From Acidobacteria bacterium Ga0077551 (GTDB lineage Bacteria; Pseudomonadota; Alphaproteobacteria; Caulobacterales; Hyphomonadaceae): DNA of 64,000 nt. A program made the position numbers and the translations under genes. The stretch spans positions 1 through 64,000 of the forward strand of contig LNFC01000024.1 in NCBI GenBank assembly GCA_001464545.1, read 5' to 3'. Position 1 is the stretch's first letter. Each line of letters begins with the position of its first letter. Positions 28,288-36,609 of the stretch are shown piece by piece. Under the pieces are notes generated by a model. That model was not told the DNA's origin and did not search any database. It worked only from the letters and a program-made list of their open reading frames with translations.

Positions 28288-29448
28288 ATGGCCTTTGACG
28301 CCGAAACCCGCGCCGCGCTGATCGAACAGGTGCGCCGCTTCGTGACCGAGACCTGCGTGCCCGTCGAGGCCCAGGTCGGCGAGGAAGACGCCGTCCCGCA
28401 GCACGTCATCGACGAGATGAAGGCCCTCGGCCTGTTCGGCATTGCCGTACCGGAAGAGTATGGCGGCCTCGACCTCGACATGGAAACCGAATGCCTCGTC
28501 GCTTTCGAACTCGGCAAGACCTCGCCTGCCTTCCGCTCCGTCGCCGGCACCAACATCGGCATCGGCAGCCAGGCGCTCATCCTGTTCGGCACGCAGGCGC
28601 AAAAATCCAAATGGCTGCCCGGCATCGCCTCGGGCGACCTGATCGCCAGTTTCGCCCTGACCGAGCCCGAAGCCGGCTCCGACGCCGCCGGCCTGAAAAC
28701 CAAAGCCACGCGCGACGGCGACCATTACATCCTCAACGGCACCAAGCGCTACATCACGAACGCCAACAAGGCGGACCTCTTCACCGTCATGGCACGGACG
28801 AATCCGAACGAGCCTGGCGCCAAGGGCGTCTCGGCCTTCATCGTCGAGCGCGGCACGCCCGGCCTCTCGGTCGGCACGCCCGAGAAGAAGATGGGCCAGC
28901 AGGGCGCCCATATCTGCGACGTGATCTTCGAGAACGCCCGCGTGCCGGCGGAGAACCTGATCGCGAAAGAGGGCGAAGGCTTCAAGGTCGCGATGAGCGT
29001 GCTGGACAAGGGCAGGCTGCACATTTCGGCGGTGGCCACCGGCGTCTCCAAACGCCTGATCCGCGAGATGGTGAACTATGCGCTGGAGCGCAAACAGTTC
29101 GGCAAGCCGATCTTCGAGCACCAGATGATCCAGTCGATGATCGCCGACAGCCAGGCTGAAACCTACGCCGCCGAGTGCATGATCCTCGACGCCGCCCGCC
29201 GCCGCGATGCCGGCGAGGACGTCACGATGCTGGCCTCCTCCGCCAAGCTGTTCGCCACCGAAGCCTGCGGCCGCGTCGCTGACCGCGCGGTGCAGGTCTT
29301 CGGCGGCGCCGGCTACGTCACCGATTACGGGATCGAGCGCTTCTACCGCGACGTCCGCATCTTCCGCCTCTACGAAGGCACCAGCCAGATCCAGCAGATC
29401 ATCATCGCCCGCGAACTCGCCCGGGCCGCCAAAGCAGGAAACCTCTGA
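28288..29448 (+). CDS. Acyl-CoA dehydrogenase
   Basis: The FAD enzyme introduces a trans-2 double bond into acyl-CoA. The 386-residue protein contains IAVPEEYGGLDLD, FALTEPEAGSDAAGLKTKA, the flavin-binding YITNANKADLFTVMA, and the C-terminal RIFRLYEGTSQIQQIIIAREL with the catalytic-base Glu position. CGGGAGACG precedes ATG 28288. The stop overlaps the start of the next gene by one base. Confidence 0.95.
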   Translation: MAFDAETRAALIEQVRRFVTETCVPVEAQVGEEDAVPQHVIDEMKALGLFGIAVPEEYGGLDLDMETECLVAFELGKTSPAFRSVAGTNIGIGSQALILFGTQAQKSKWLPGIASGDLIASFALTEPEAGSDAAGLKTKATRDGDHYILNGTKRYITNANKADLFTVMARTNPNEPGAKGVSAFIVERGTPGLSVGTPEKKMGQQGAHICDVIFENARVPAENLIAKEGEGFKVAMSVLDKGRLHISAVATGVSKRLIREMVNYALERKQFGKPIFEHQMIQSMIADSQAETYAAECMILDAARRRDAGEDVTMLASSAKLFATEACGRVADRAVQVFGGAGYVTDYGIERFYRDVRIFRLYEGTSQIQQIIIARELARAAKAGNL

Positions 29449-30683
29449 TGTTCGACCACGACCCCACAGACCCGCACGAAGTCGGCCTGAACGCAGACCG
29501 CCTCGCGGCGATGCCCGCCTACTTCAAGACCAATTATATCGACACCGGCAAGGTGCCCTGCATGGGCCTGCTGGTCTCGCGCGGCGGCGAGATCGCCCAT
29601 GAAAGCTATACCGGCTCGACCGAGATGGGCGGCAAGGAGCCCATCAGTGCCGAAACGATCTTCCGCATCTATTCGATGACGAAGCCGATCACGACGCTCG
29701 CCATCATGATGCTGCTCGAGGAGTGCAAGATCCGGCTCGACCATCCGGTCAGCCGCTACATCCCTGAGTACAAGAACGCGATGGTCTGGGATGGCGGCAC
29801 AGCGGCCGCGCCGAAACTGCGCAAGCCCGACCGCGAGATGACCGTGCTCGATCTCGTCACCCATACTTCCGGCCTCACCTACGGCTTCCTGTTCCAGGAC
29901 GAGACCGACGAAATCTACCGCAACAGCAAGGTCGGTCACCCGAAGGACACGCTACAGGACATGGCCCGCCAGATTGGCCAGCTGCCGCTGGCCTTCTCTC
30001 CGGGTACGGAATGGCGCTACAGCCACTCCATCGACGTGCTCGGCGCCCTCGTGGAGATCATCTCCGGCCAGCCGCTGGATGAGTTCTTCCGTGAACGCAT
30101 CTTCGGCCCGCTCGGCATGGATGACACTGACTTCTGGGTGCCGCCCGAGAAGATCCACCGCCTGATGGCCTGCTACCAGAAAGACGCCAAGACCGGCGAG
30201 ACGACGCTGGCCGATCCGGCCGGCGCCGCCTCGAAACTCTACGCGAAGCGCCCGAACCTGCTCAACGCGGGCGGCGGTCTCGCCTCCACGATGCGCGATT
30301 ATCACCGCTTCGCCCTGATGCTGATGCGCGGCGGCACGCTCGACGGCGCCCGCATCATCAGCCCCAAGACCTGGGAGTTCATGCGCCAGAACCACCTGCC
30401 GGATAACCAAACCATGCGCGGCATGGGCCGCTCGGCCTTCACCGAAGTCATGGCCGACGGTGTCGGCTTCGGCCTCGGCGGCTCGGTCGTCACCGACATC
30501 GTGCAGACCCGCCAGCCCGGCAGCGACGGCACCTTCAGCTGGGGCGGCCTCGCTTCGACCTTCTTCTGGATCGACCCCGAAGAAGAACTGATCGCCATCC
30601 AGGCGACGCAGCTGATGCCCTCCTCGACCTATCCGATGCGCATGCAGTTCCAGCAGCTCGTCTACGCGGCCATCGACTGGTGA
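29448..30683 (+). CDS. Serine hydrolase of the class C beta-lactamase fold (EstB-like)
   Basis: The 411-residue protein has the SxxK motif in FRIYSMTKPITTLAIM (about residue 81), a Tyr-Ser-His in EWRYSHSIDVLG as second motif, THTSGLTYG and a C-terminal WGGLASTFFWIDP that replaces KTG. No signal peptide is visible, so it is probably a cytosolic esterase rather than an antibiotic-resistance enzyme. It is coupled to the acyl-CoA dehydrogenase gene by a TGATG overlap. Confidence 0.9.
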   Translation: MFDHDPTDPHEVGLNADRLAAMPAYFKTNYIDTGKVPCMGLLVSRGGEIAHESYTGSTEMGGKEPISAETIFRIYSMTKPITTLAIMMLLEECKIRLDHPVSRYIPEYKNAMVWDGGTAAAPKLRKPDREMTVLDLVTHTSGLTYGFLFQDETDEIYRNSKVGHPKDTLQDMARQIGQLPLAFSPGTEWRYSHSIDVLGALVEIISGQPLDEFFRERIFGPLGMDDTDFWVPPEKIHRLMACYQKDAKTGETTLADPAGAASKLYAKRPNLLNAGGGLASTMRDYHRFALMLMRGGTLDGARIISPKTWEFMRQNHLPDNQTMRGMGRSAFTEVMADGVGFGLGGSVVTDIVQTRQPGSDGTFSWGGLASTFFWIDPEEELIAIQATQLMPSSTYPMRMQFQQLVYAAIDW

Positions 30684-30940
30684 GTGACGCGCCGAAGAAC
30701 CCCGTCCGCGACGCGATCCTTGAGCTGACCGCCGCCAGGGGCGCCGGCAAGACGATCACGCCGGAAGACGCCGCCAAGGCTGTCAGCCCGGAGAACTTCG
30801 TGCGTGTACTGAAGGATGTCCGCGCCGAGGCCATCCGCCTGCACAAGGCGGGCATGATAGCGATCTACCGGAAAGGCAAGCCGGTCGAGAACCCGGATAC
30901 GTTCAAGGGTGTCTACCGGCTGGGCCTGCCGGCCGCATAG
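30680..30940 (+). CDS. DUF3253 protein
   Basis: The 86-residue protein (NPVRDAILELTAARGAGKTITPEDAAKAV, VLKDVRAEAIRLHKAGMIAIYRKGKPV) matches the DUF3253 pattern, a small winged-helix-like family of unknown role. The start is GTG at 30680, overlapping the previous stop by four bases (GTGA). Confidence 0.85.
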   Translation: MSDAPKNPVRDAILELTAARGAGKTITPEDAAKAVSPENFVRVLKDVRAEAIRLHKAGMIAIYRKGKPVENPDTFKGVYRLGLPAA

Positions 30941-30943
30941 AGA

Positions 30944-31318
30944 ATGGCCAAACCGCCAGACCCCTTCCACGAATTCGTGGCCGAACTCTTCGGTCCCATG
31001 GGCCCCGTCAGCATACGGCGCATGTTCGGCGGCGCCGGCGTGTTCCGTGACGGCCTGATGTTCGCGCTGCTCGGGGATGACACGGTCTACCTGAAAACCG
31101 ACGCCCAGCTGCGTGCCGACCTCGAAGCCGAAGGCAGCGCCGCCTTCATCTGGACCAAGCCCAGCACCGGCGAAGAGATCGACATGGGCTATGTCAGCCT
31201 GCCATCCTCGGCGATGGACGATCCCGATGAAGCGAGCAGCTGGGCACGGCGCGCGCTCGCCGTGGCGAAAGCGAAAGCTGCGGCGAAGCCCGTGCCGAAA
31301 CCAAAGAGTCCGCGCTGA
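30944..31318 (+). CDS. TfoX N-terminal-domain protein
   Basis: The 124-residue protein has FGPMGPVSIRRMFGGAGVFRDGLMFALLGDDTVYLKTD, the TfoX N-terminal domain pattern, and lacks the C-terminal TfoX domain. Stand-alone versions are common in alphaproteobacteria and are not known competence regulators. The tail is Ala/Lys/Pro rich. It follows DUF3253 by three bases. Confidence 0.9.
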   Translation: MAKPPDPFHEFVAELFGPMGPVSIRRMFGGAGVFRDGLMFALLGDDTVYLKTDAQLRADLEAEGSAAFIWTKPSTGEEIDMGYVSLPSSAMDDPDEASSWARRALAVAKAKAAAKPVPKPKSPR

Positions 31319-31338
31319 CGCGCATCAAGCAGGTCAAG

Positions 31339-31377
31339 CTCATCCCGAGCGAAGTCGAAGGATGGGCCAAGCCGAGC
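31339..31377 (+). repeat. Dispersed intergenic repeat, single half
   Basis: Thirty-nine bases here match, with one C/T difference in the first part, the sequence at 46243-46281 elsewhere in the window. This copy lacks the inverted partner arm seen there. It lies in the 80-base gap between the TfoX-like gene and the convergent DUF3291 gene. Confidence 0.85.
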
Positions 31378-31398
31378 CGTCCTCTCCCCGGGCTGAGT

Positions 31399-31896
31399 CT
31401 AAGCCACCGCCGGCCGCTTCACCGGCTGGTCCAGCGAGAAGGCATAATCCGTGGAACCGTGCTGGCGCAGGTGCTGCAGCCGCTGCCAGCCATCCTCGAG
31501 CGTGAAGCGTTCGCCCTTCGGCGCCCACCACATGACGAAACCTGGCCCGTCGCTGCGGTCGATCTCGCCCGCGAGCCGGCGCATGCCCGGCGGGTGGGTG
31601 CGGCCATTGTGGCTGAACGCCTTCAGGTCTTCCATCGAACGCCAGATGGCGAGCGTGGAAATATCCGGCGCGCGCCATTCCGGCGGGTAAGGAAATGCAT
31701 TGGTGAACCCGCGCCAGCTGCCATCCGGGCAGCGCAGGCCGTGATCATGGTGGATCAGGCCTTCGAACGCGTCGCCATCCTTGAAAATGCGCGGCAGCAA
31801 CGAGACAAAAACCTGAACGAATTCATTGCTGAAGTCGAACTTGCCCAGCGGGCGGGCGCAGTTGAAGTGTACAAGCCTGTAGTCCATTGCGCCCAA
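31399..31896 (-). CDS. DUF3291 protein
   Basis: The 165-residue product has YRLVHFNCARPLGKFDFSNEFV, WRGFTNAFPYPPEWRAPDISTLAIWRSMEDLKAF and FVMWWAPKGERFTLEDGWQRLQHL, the pattern of DUF3291, a ferredoxin-like monooxygenase-fold family. Function is unknown. ATG 31896 gives MGAMDYRL; an internal ATG nine bases on (MDYRL) is equally possible. Confidence 0.82.
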   Translation of the reverse strand: MGAMDYRLVHFNCARPLGKFDFSNEFVQVFVSLLPRIFKDGDAFEGLIHHDHGLRCPDGSWRGFTNAFPYPPEWRAPDISTLAIWRSMEDLKAFSHNGRTHPPGMRRLAGEIDRSDGPGFVMWWAPKGERFTLEDGWQRLQHLRQHGSTDYAFSLDQPVKRPAVA

Positions 31897-31982
31897 TCCG
31901 GTTTTCCATCCGAAGTTAGACTTAGAGCGAAATGAGTTTCGTAATCTTTAAGGGAAAGAGATTTCCGCAGTTCAATCTGGGG

Positions 31983-32783
31983 TTACTTTCCCTTGAACAC
32001 GGCCGGGCGCTTCTGGAGGAAGGCGGAAACGCCTTCGCGGAAGTCTTCCGTGCGGCCCGCATCGCGCTGGGCGACCCGTTCGTTATGCAGCGCGGCGCCG
32101 AAATCGTCGTCGCACGCGTCCCAGATGCACTGGCGTGCCAGCGACAGGGCCACGGTCGGCCCGGTTGCCAGTTTCTGCGCAAATTCCTTCGCCGTCTCCA
32201 TCAGCTTGGCATCGTCCACGACGCGGTTGACGAGGCCCCATTGCAGTGCCGTTTCGGCGGGCAGTTTTTCACCCAGAAGTGCCATTTCCATGGCGCGCAC
32301 GCGGCCGATGGTCTTGGCCAGAAGGTAACTCGAGCCGCCATCCGGCACGAGGCCGATTCGGCGGAAGGCCTGCAGGAAGTAGGCGCTCTTGCCAGCGATC
32401 ACCAGATCGCCCATCAGGCCGATCGCGCAGCCGACTCCGGCCGCCGCGCCGTTCACCGCGGTGATCACCGGATGCGGGTGTTCGCGGATCGCCGTAACCA
32501 GCGGATTGTAGAACGCGTCCAGCGCCTTGCCGGCGTCCGGCGGCGAATCGGGATGCGCCAGCGCCGGGCCGGAACCCATGCCGCCGAGGTTCGCGCCGGA
32601 GCAGAAGCCGCGCCCCTTGCCGGTCAGGATCGTGCAGCGCGCTTCCTTTGCGGCAACCTCGAAAGCGTGCAGCAGCTCGATGGCGGTATCGACCCCGCAG
32701 GCGTTCAGCGTCTTGTCGTCGTCGAAGGCGATGATCGCGATATCGCCGTCGCGCTCGTAGGAAATCTTCTCGTACTTGGCCAT
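31983..32783 (-). CDS. Enoyl-CoA hydratase/isomerase (crotonase) family protein
   Basis: The 266-residue protein contains CTILTGKGRGFCSGANLGGMG, PHPVITAVNGAAAGVGCAIGLMGDLVIAG and FRRIGLVPDGGSSYLLAKTIG. The second catalytic position carries Asp (VPDGG) rather than the Glu of true hydratases, as in PaaG-like isomerases, so the exact reaction is uncertain. ATG 32783 is chosen from homologue length and GGGAGCG upstream; a longer in-frame start exists but is unlikely. Confidence 0.9.
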   Translation of the reverse strand: MAKYEKISYERDGDIAIIAFDDDKTLNACGVDTAIELLHAFEVAAKEARCTILTGKGRGFCSGANLGGMGSGPALAHPDSPPDAGKALDAFYNPLVTAIREHPHPVITAVNGAAAGVGCAIGLMGDLVIAGKSAYFLQAFRRIGLVPDGGSSYLLAKTIGRVRAMEMALLGEKLPAETALQWGLVNRVVDDAKLMETAKEFAQKLATGPTVALSLARQCIWDACDDDFGAALHNERVAQRDAGRTEDFREGVSAFLQKRPAVFKGK

Positions 32784-32955
32784 CGCTGACGCTCCCTTGT
32801 GATCGTTTCTGCGCGAATTAAACCGATTGCTCCGGCCACGAAAAGCCTCACGCGGGGGCAAGCCTTTCACTCCCCCATGGCGCAAACGCTGAACGCAAGC
32901 TACAGTGTTCACAACGGAAAACGCCCCAGCGGCACCTCAACTTCGGAGAACTCCA

Positions 32956-34392
32956 ATGGCCCTCGATGGTACCCCCGGCACTGGCATGCGCGCACTTCTT
33001 GACCGGCAGAAAGCGGCCCACCTGCGCGATGGCGCGCCGACCCTCGCCAAGCGGATCGAATGGCTCGACAAGTCGATCGACCTTCTGGCCATGCACGGCG
33101 ACGCGCTCAACGACGCGATGGCGAAAGATTTCGGCCACCGCTCCAAGGACCAGTCGAACCTCACCGACATCGCCGGCTCCATCGGCGCGCTGAAGCACGC
33201 CAAGAAGCATGCCGCCAAATGGATGCAGCCGGAAAAGCGCAAGGTCGAGTTCCCGCTCGGCCTGCTCGGCTCGAAGGCCGAACTCCAGTACCAGCCGAAA
33301 GGCGTCATCGGCGTCATCAGCCCCTGGAACTTCCCGGTCAACCTGACCTTCACGCCGCTCGCCGGCGTCTTCGCGGCCGGCAACCGCTGCATGATCAAGC
33401 CGTCGGAATTCACCGAGGCGACGTCCGAGCTGATGAAGCAGCTCTTCGCAAAATACTACACCGCTGAAGAAGTCGTCGTCGTCACCGGCGGCCCGGACAT
33501 CGGCGCCGAGTTCACCAAGCTGCCGTTCGACCATATCCTCTTCACCGGCGCGACCTCGGTCGCCCACCACGTGATGCGCGCCGCCGCGGACAACCTCGTG
33601 CCGCTGACGCTCGAACTCGGCGGCAAGAGCCCGGTCATCCTCGGCCGCTCCGCCGACATGCAGAAAGCCGCCAGCCGCATCATGGCCGGCAAGACGCTGA
33701 ACGCCGGCCAGATCTGCCTCGCGCCGGACTATGCCTTCGTTCCGAAGGACAAGACGCAGGAATTCGTCGGCGCCGCCACCCGCGCCATCGAGACGATGTA
33801 TCCCACCGGCCTGAAGGACAATGACGACTACACCTCGGTCGTGAACCAGCGCCACTTCGACCGTATCCAGGGCTATATCGAAGACGCCCGCACCAAAGGC
33901 GCCGAAGTCATCACGCTGAACCCGAAGTCGGAAAACTTCGCCCAGCAGCCCCACCACAAGATCCCGCCGACGCTGATCATCGATCCGACCGACGACATGA
34001 AAGTCATGCAGGACGAGATCTTCGGCCCCATCCTGCCAGTCAAATCCTACAATGATGCCAAGGACGCCGTCGCCTATATCAACGCCCATCCGCGCCCGCT
34101 CGGCCTCTACTATTTTGGCGACGATGCCGCCGAGAAAGACCTTGTCCTGAACAACACGACCTCGGGCGGCGTAACCGTCAATGACGTGATCTTCCACGTC
34201 GCGCAGGAAGACCTGCCGTTCGGCGGCGTCGGCCCGTCCGGCATGGGCGCCTATCACGGCCGCGACGGCTTCCTCGAGTTCAGCCACAAGAAGGCGATCT
34301 ACACGCAGACCAACAACGAGATCCTCGCCATGATGCGTCCGCCCTACGGCGACAAGTTCCGGGCACAGGTCAAAGGCCGCATGAAGAAGTAA
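32956..34392 (+). CDS. Coniferyl-aldehyde-dehydrogenase-type aldehyde dehydrogenase
   Basis: The 478-residue NAD(P)-dependent enzyme has SPWNFPVNLTFTPLAGVFAAGN, FTGATSVAHHVM, LTLELGGKSPVILG with the general-base Glu, and the nucleophile Cys in AGQICLAPDYAFV. The PWNFP and CLAPDY forms are those of the coniferyl aldehyde dehydrogenase subgroup, which oxidises aromatic or fatty aldehydes. Start 32956 follows CGGAGAACTCC. A terminator follows. Confidence 0.93.
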   Translation: MALDGTPGTGMRALLDRQKAAHLRDGAPTLAKRIEWLDKSIDLLAMHGDALNDAMAKDFGHRSKDQSNLTDIAGSIGALKHAKKHAAKWMQPEKRKVEFPLGLLGSKAELQYQPKGVIGVISPWNFPVNLTFTPLAGVFAAGNRCMIKPSEFTEATSELMKQLFAKYYTAEEVVVVTGGPDIGAEFTKLPFDHILFTGATSVAHHVMRAAADNLVPLTLELGGKSPVILGRSADMQKAASRIMAGKTLNAGQICLAPDYAFVPKDKTQEFVGAATRAIETMYPTGLKDNDDYTSVVNQRHFDRIQGYIEDARTKGAEVITLNPKSENFAQQPHHKIPPTLIIDPTDDMKVMQDEIFGPILPVKSYNDAKDAVAYINAHPRPLGLYYFGDDAAEKDLVLNNTTSGGVTVNDVIFHVAQEDLPFGGVGPSGMGAYHGRDGFLEFSHKKAIYTQTNNEILAMMRPPYGDKFRAQVKGRMKK

Positions 34393-34410
34393 TCCGTGAA
34401 CGTATGAATC

Positions 34411-34450
34411 AGAGGGGCCCTCCCCCGGGGGAGAGGCCCCTCTTTATTCT
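34411..34450 (+). terminator. Rho-independent terminator after the aldehyde dehydrogenase gene
   Basis: AGAGGGGCC (34411-34419) pairs with GGCCCCTCT (34435-34443), with an inner CTCCC/GGGAG extension, followed by TTTATTCTT. It starts 18 bases after the stop codon. Confidence 0.88.
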
Positions 34451-34585
34451 TCAGCCGCCCTCGGGCGGCTCCCACAGCTCGATCGGGTTGCCTTCCGGGT
34501 CATGCACGCGAGCAAATTTTCCGGTCTCCGGCGTGTCCCATTCGGCGCGGGTCTCGGCCGCGATGCCGGCGGCGCGGGACGGAAG
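34451..34585 (-). pseudogene. Remnant of a VOC-family gene (C-terminal 40 codons)
   Basis: On the minus strand the frame ending at TGA 34451-34453 reads EWDTPETGKFARVHDPEGN and then PIELWEPPEGG, an unmistakable C-terminal strand of glyoxalase-like VOC proteins with the metal-ligand Glu in IELWEP. Upstream the frame is closed by a stop at 34586-34588 and no N-terminal VOC half is found in any frame before the helicase terminator at 34643. The gene is therefore a decayed or truncated relic. Confidence 0.75.
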
Positions 34586-34642
34586 TCAATCCCGGTGTGC
34601 GACCGGCCAATAGTCCGGGCAGGCGGGCAAGCCGCGGTCATG

Positions 34643-34679
34643 AAAAAAGCCCACCCTGACCGGCGTCAGGATGGGCTTC
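34643..34679 (-). terminator. Rho-independent terminator of the DEAD-box helicase gene
   Basis: On the minus strand AGCCCATCCTGAC pairs with GTCAGGGTGGGCT over a GCCG loop (one mismatch, 13-base arms at 34665-34677 and 34648-34660), followed by six Ts. It lies 28 bases after the helicase stop. Confidence 0.92.
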
Positions 34680-34704
34680 ATTTCGGGTCCGGGTGATCCG
34701 GCGA

Positions 34705-36333
34705 TCAGCGCTTCTTGAGGAAGGACGGAACGTCCGATCCGAAGCCTTTGACCTTGTCAGGCGCCGGCTCGAGGATCAGGTCGTCGTCCTTGCGTTTGAA
34801 ATCGCGGGACGGGCGCTCGCGCTTGTCGCTGACGCGGTCGGTCCGCTCGGTGCGTTCCATGCGCGGCTGTTCCGGGCGCTCGGCGCGGTCGGTGCGCGGC
34901 TTGTCACCGCGTTCCCGGCGCTTGTCGCCGCGCGGGCCGCGCTCACGCTTCGGCGCTTCCTCGCGCACGACCGGCGCTTCGGCCACCGCATCCGCAGTCA
35001 CAAAAGTTTCAGTCGCCACAGCCTCGATAGCGGCAGGCGCGTCCACGCTCTCCTCGCGGCGGCGCGGGCCACGGTCACGGCTCTCGCCGCGCTCGCTGCG
35101 TCCCCGCGGGCCGCGGTCGCGGTCCCGGTCACGTCCGCCCCGGCCACCCGGCCGGTCGCGTTTTTCTTCCGGCGGAAGGCTCGCCAGCTCGTCCAGCAGG
35201 CCGTCCGGCATGAAGTCCTTCACGTCCTGCTTGATCATCTTCAGCACGAAGCCCCAGGACTTGTCGTCCGCCGGTGAGACCAGCGTGAAGCTCTGGCCCG
35301 AGCGTCCCGCCCGGCCGGTACGGCCGATGCGGTGGATATAGTCTTCATCCTTGGGCGGAGGACCGAAGTTGAACACCTGGCCGACATCCGGAATGTCGAG
35401 ACCGCGCGCGGCAACATCCGACGCCACCAGCAGCTTCAGCGAACCGTCGCGGAAGCGTTGCAGCGTCTCGGTGCGCACGGACTGGGGCAGGTCGCCGTGG
35501 ATCGGCGCGGCGTCATGGCCATGCTTGGTCAGCGAGGCGGCCACCACATCGACTTCGACCTTGCGGTTGCAGAACACGATGCCGTTCTTCACGTCGCAGG
35601 CTTCGATCACGCGGCGCAGCGCCGTGCGGCGGGCCTTGCCATCGTTCGTGGGCAGATGAACCACGTGCTGGGTGATCGTCTGCGCCGCATCGGTCGGACG
35701 CGTCACTTCGATCTTCTTGGGATCTTTCTGGAACGTCTTCGCAAGGCGCTGGATGTCGGTCGGGAAGGTTGCCGAGAACAGCAGCGTTTGGCGGCTCGCC
35801 GGCAGCTTGGAGCATATCTTCTCGATGTCCGGGATGAAGCCCATGTCGAGCATCCGGTCTGCTTCGTCGATGATCAGCGTCTCGACGCCCATAAGCAGCA
35901 TCTTGCCGCGGTCGAACTGGTCCATCAGGCGGCCAGGGGTCGCGATCAGCACATCGACGCCGCGCTGAAGCAGCGCTTCCTGGTCCTTGAAGCTGACGCC
36001 GCCGATCAGCAGCGCCATCGTGAGTTTGAGGTACTTGCCATACTTCTCGAAGTTCTCGGCGACCTGCGCGGCCAGTTCGCGCGTCGGGCAGAGGATCAGG
36101 CAGCGCGGCATGCGCGCCCGGGCCCGGCCGGTGGAGAGGCGCTGGATCATCGGCAGCACGAAGGCCGCCGTCTTGCCGGTGCCGGTTTGGGCAATGCCGG
36201 TCACGTCGCCGCCCATCAGGATGTGCGGAATGGCTTCGCGCTGGATGGGGGTGGGAATGGTATAGCCGGATTCAAGAACGGCTTTGAGGATGTTTTCGGC
36301 GAGGCCGAATTCCGCGAATGTGGTCTCAGTCAA
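34705..36333 (-). CDS. DEAD-box ATP-dependent RNA helicase (RhlE/cold-shock type)
   Basis: The 542-residue protein shows the Q motif (TIPTPIQREAIP), motif I AQTGTGKT (about 48-55), PTRELA, TPGR, DEAD in LIIDEADRMLDMGF, SAT in LFSATFP, and motifs V and VI (ASDVAARGLD, HRIGRTGRAG). After residue 380 comes an Arg/Asp/Gly-rich tail that probably binds RNA. The only start in homologous position is TTG at 36333 with GGAG nine bases upstream; the much longer open frame upstream lacks homology. It likely acts in ribosome assembly or RNA turnover. Confidence 0.93.
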   Translation of the reverse strand: MTETTFAEFGLAENILKAVLESGYTIPTPIQREAIPHILMGGDVTGIAQTGTGKTAAFVLPMIQRLSTGRARARMPRCLILCPTRELAAQVAENFEKYGKYLKLTMALLIGGVSFKDQEALLQRGVDVLIATPGRLMDQFDRGKMLLMGVETLIIDEADRMLDMGFIPDIEKICSKLPASRQTLLFSATFPTDIQRLAKTFQKDPKKIEVTRPTDAAQTITQHVVHLPTNDGKARRTALRRVIEACDVKNGIVFCNRKVEVDVVAASLTKHGHDAAPIHGDLPQSVRTETLQRFRDGSLKLLVASDVAARGLDIPDVGQVFNFGPPPKDEDYIHRIGRTGRAGRSGQSFTLVSPADDKSWGFVLKMIKQDVKDFMPDGLLDELASLPPEEKRDRPGGRGGRDRDRDRGPRGRSERGESRDRGPRRREESVDAPAAIEAVATETFVTADAVAEAPVVREEAPKRERGPRGDKRRERGDKPRTDRAERPEQPRMERTERTDRVSDKRERPSRDFKRKDDDLILEPAPDKVKGFGSDVPSFLKKR

Positions 36334-36609
36334 GGGTAGTGTCTCCGGGATGTCTGGTTGATTTGCCTGGCCGCCCGAATTGGCGGCGCGCGTCCTGCGT
36401 CTTTCCGGTCCCAATGACCTGAAGAGCTGCAGCCGGGCGAATCCCATGCCCGGAACATGCGGCGCCCTTACTGCATTTTTTGCAGGCCGTATAGCCCGGG
36501 CGTGCCGCGAAAGCTGCTTTGTGCCGTGAAAGCAGGGTGTCAGCCCTTGCAAGCGGGACAAATCTGGCGCTTCCTGAGGTGCCGGTCGCAACTGGCGAGG
36601 TGGGGACCT

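Noticed and set aside
34444..34641. 65-codon minus-strand frame
   Set aside because: It is the wrong frame of the decayed VOC gene; the real remnant is in another frame at 34451-34585.
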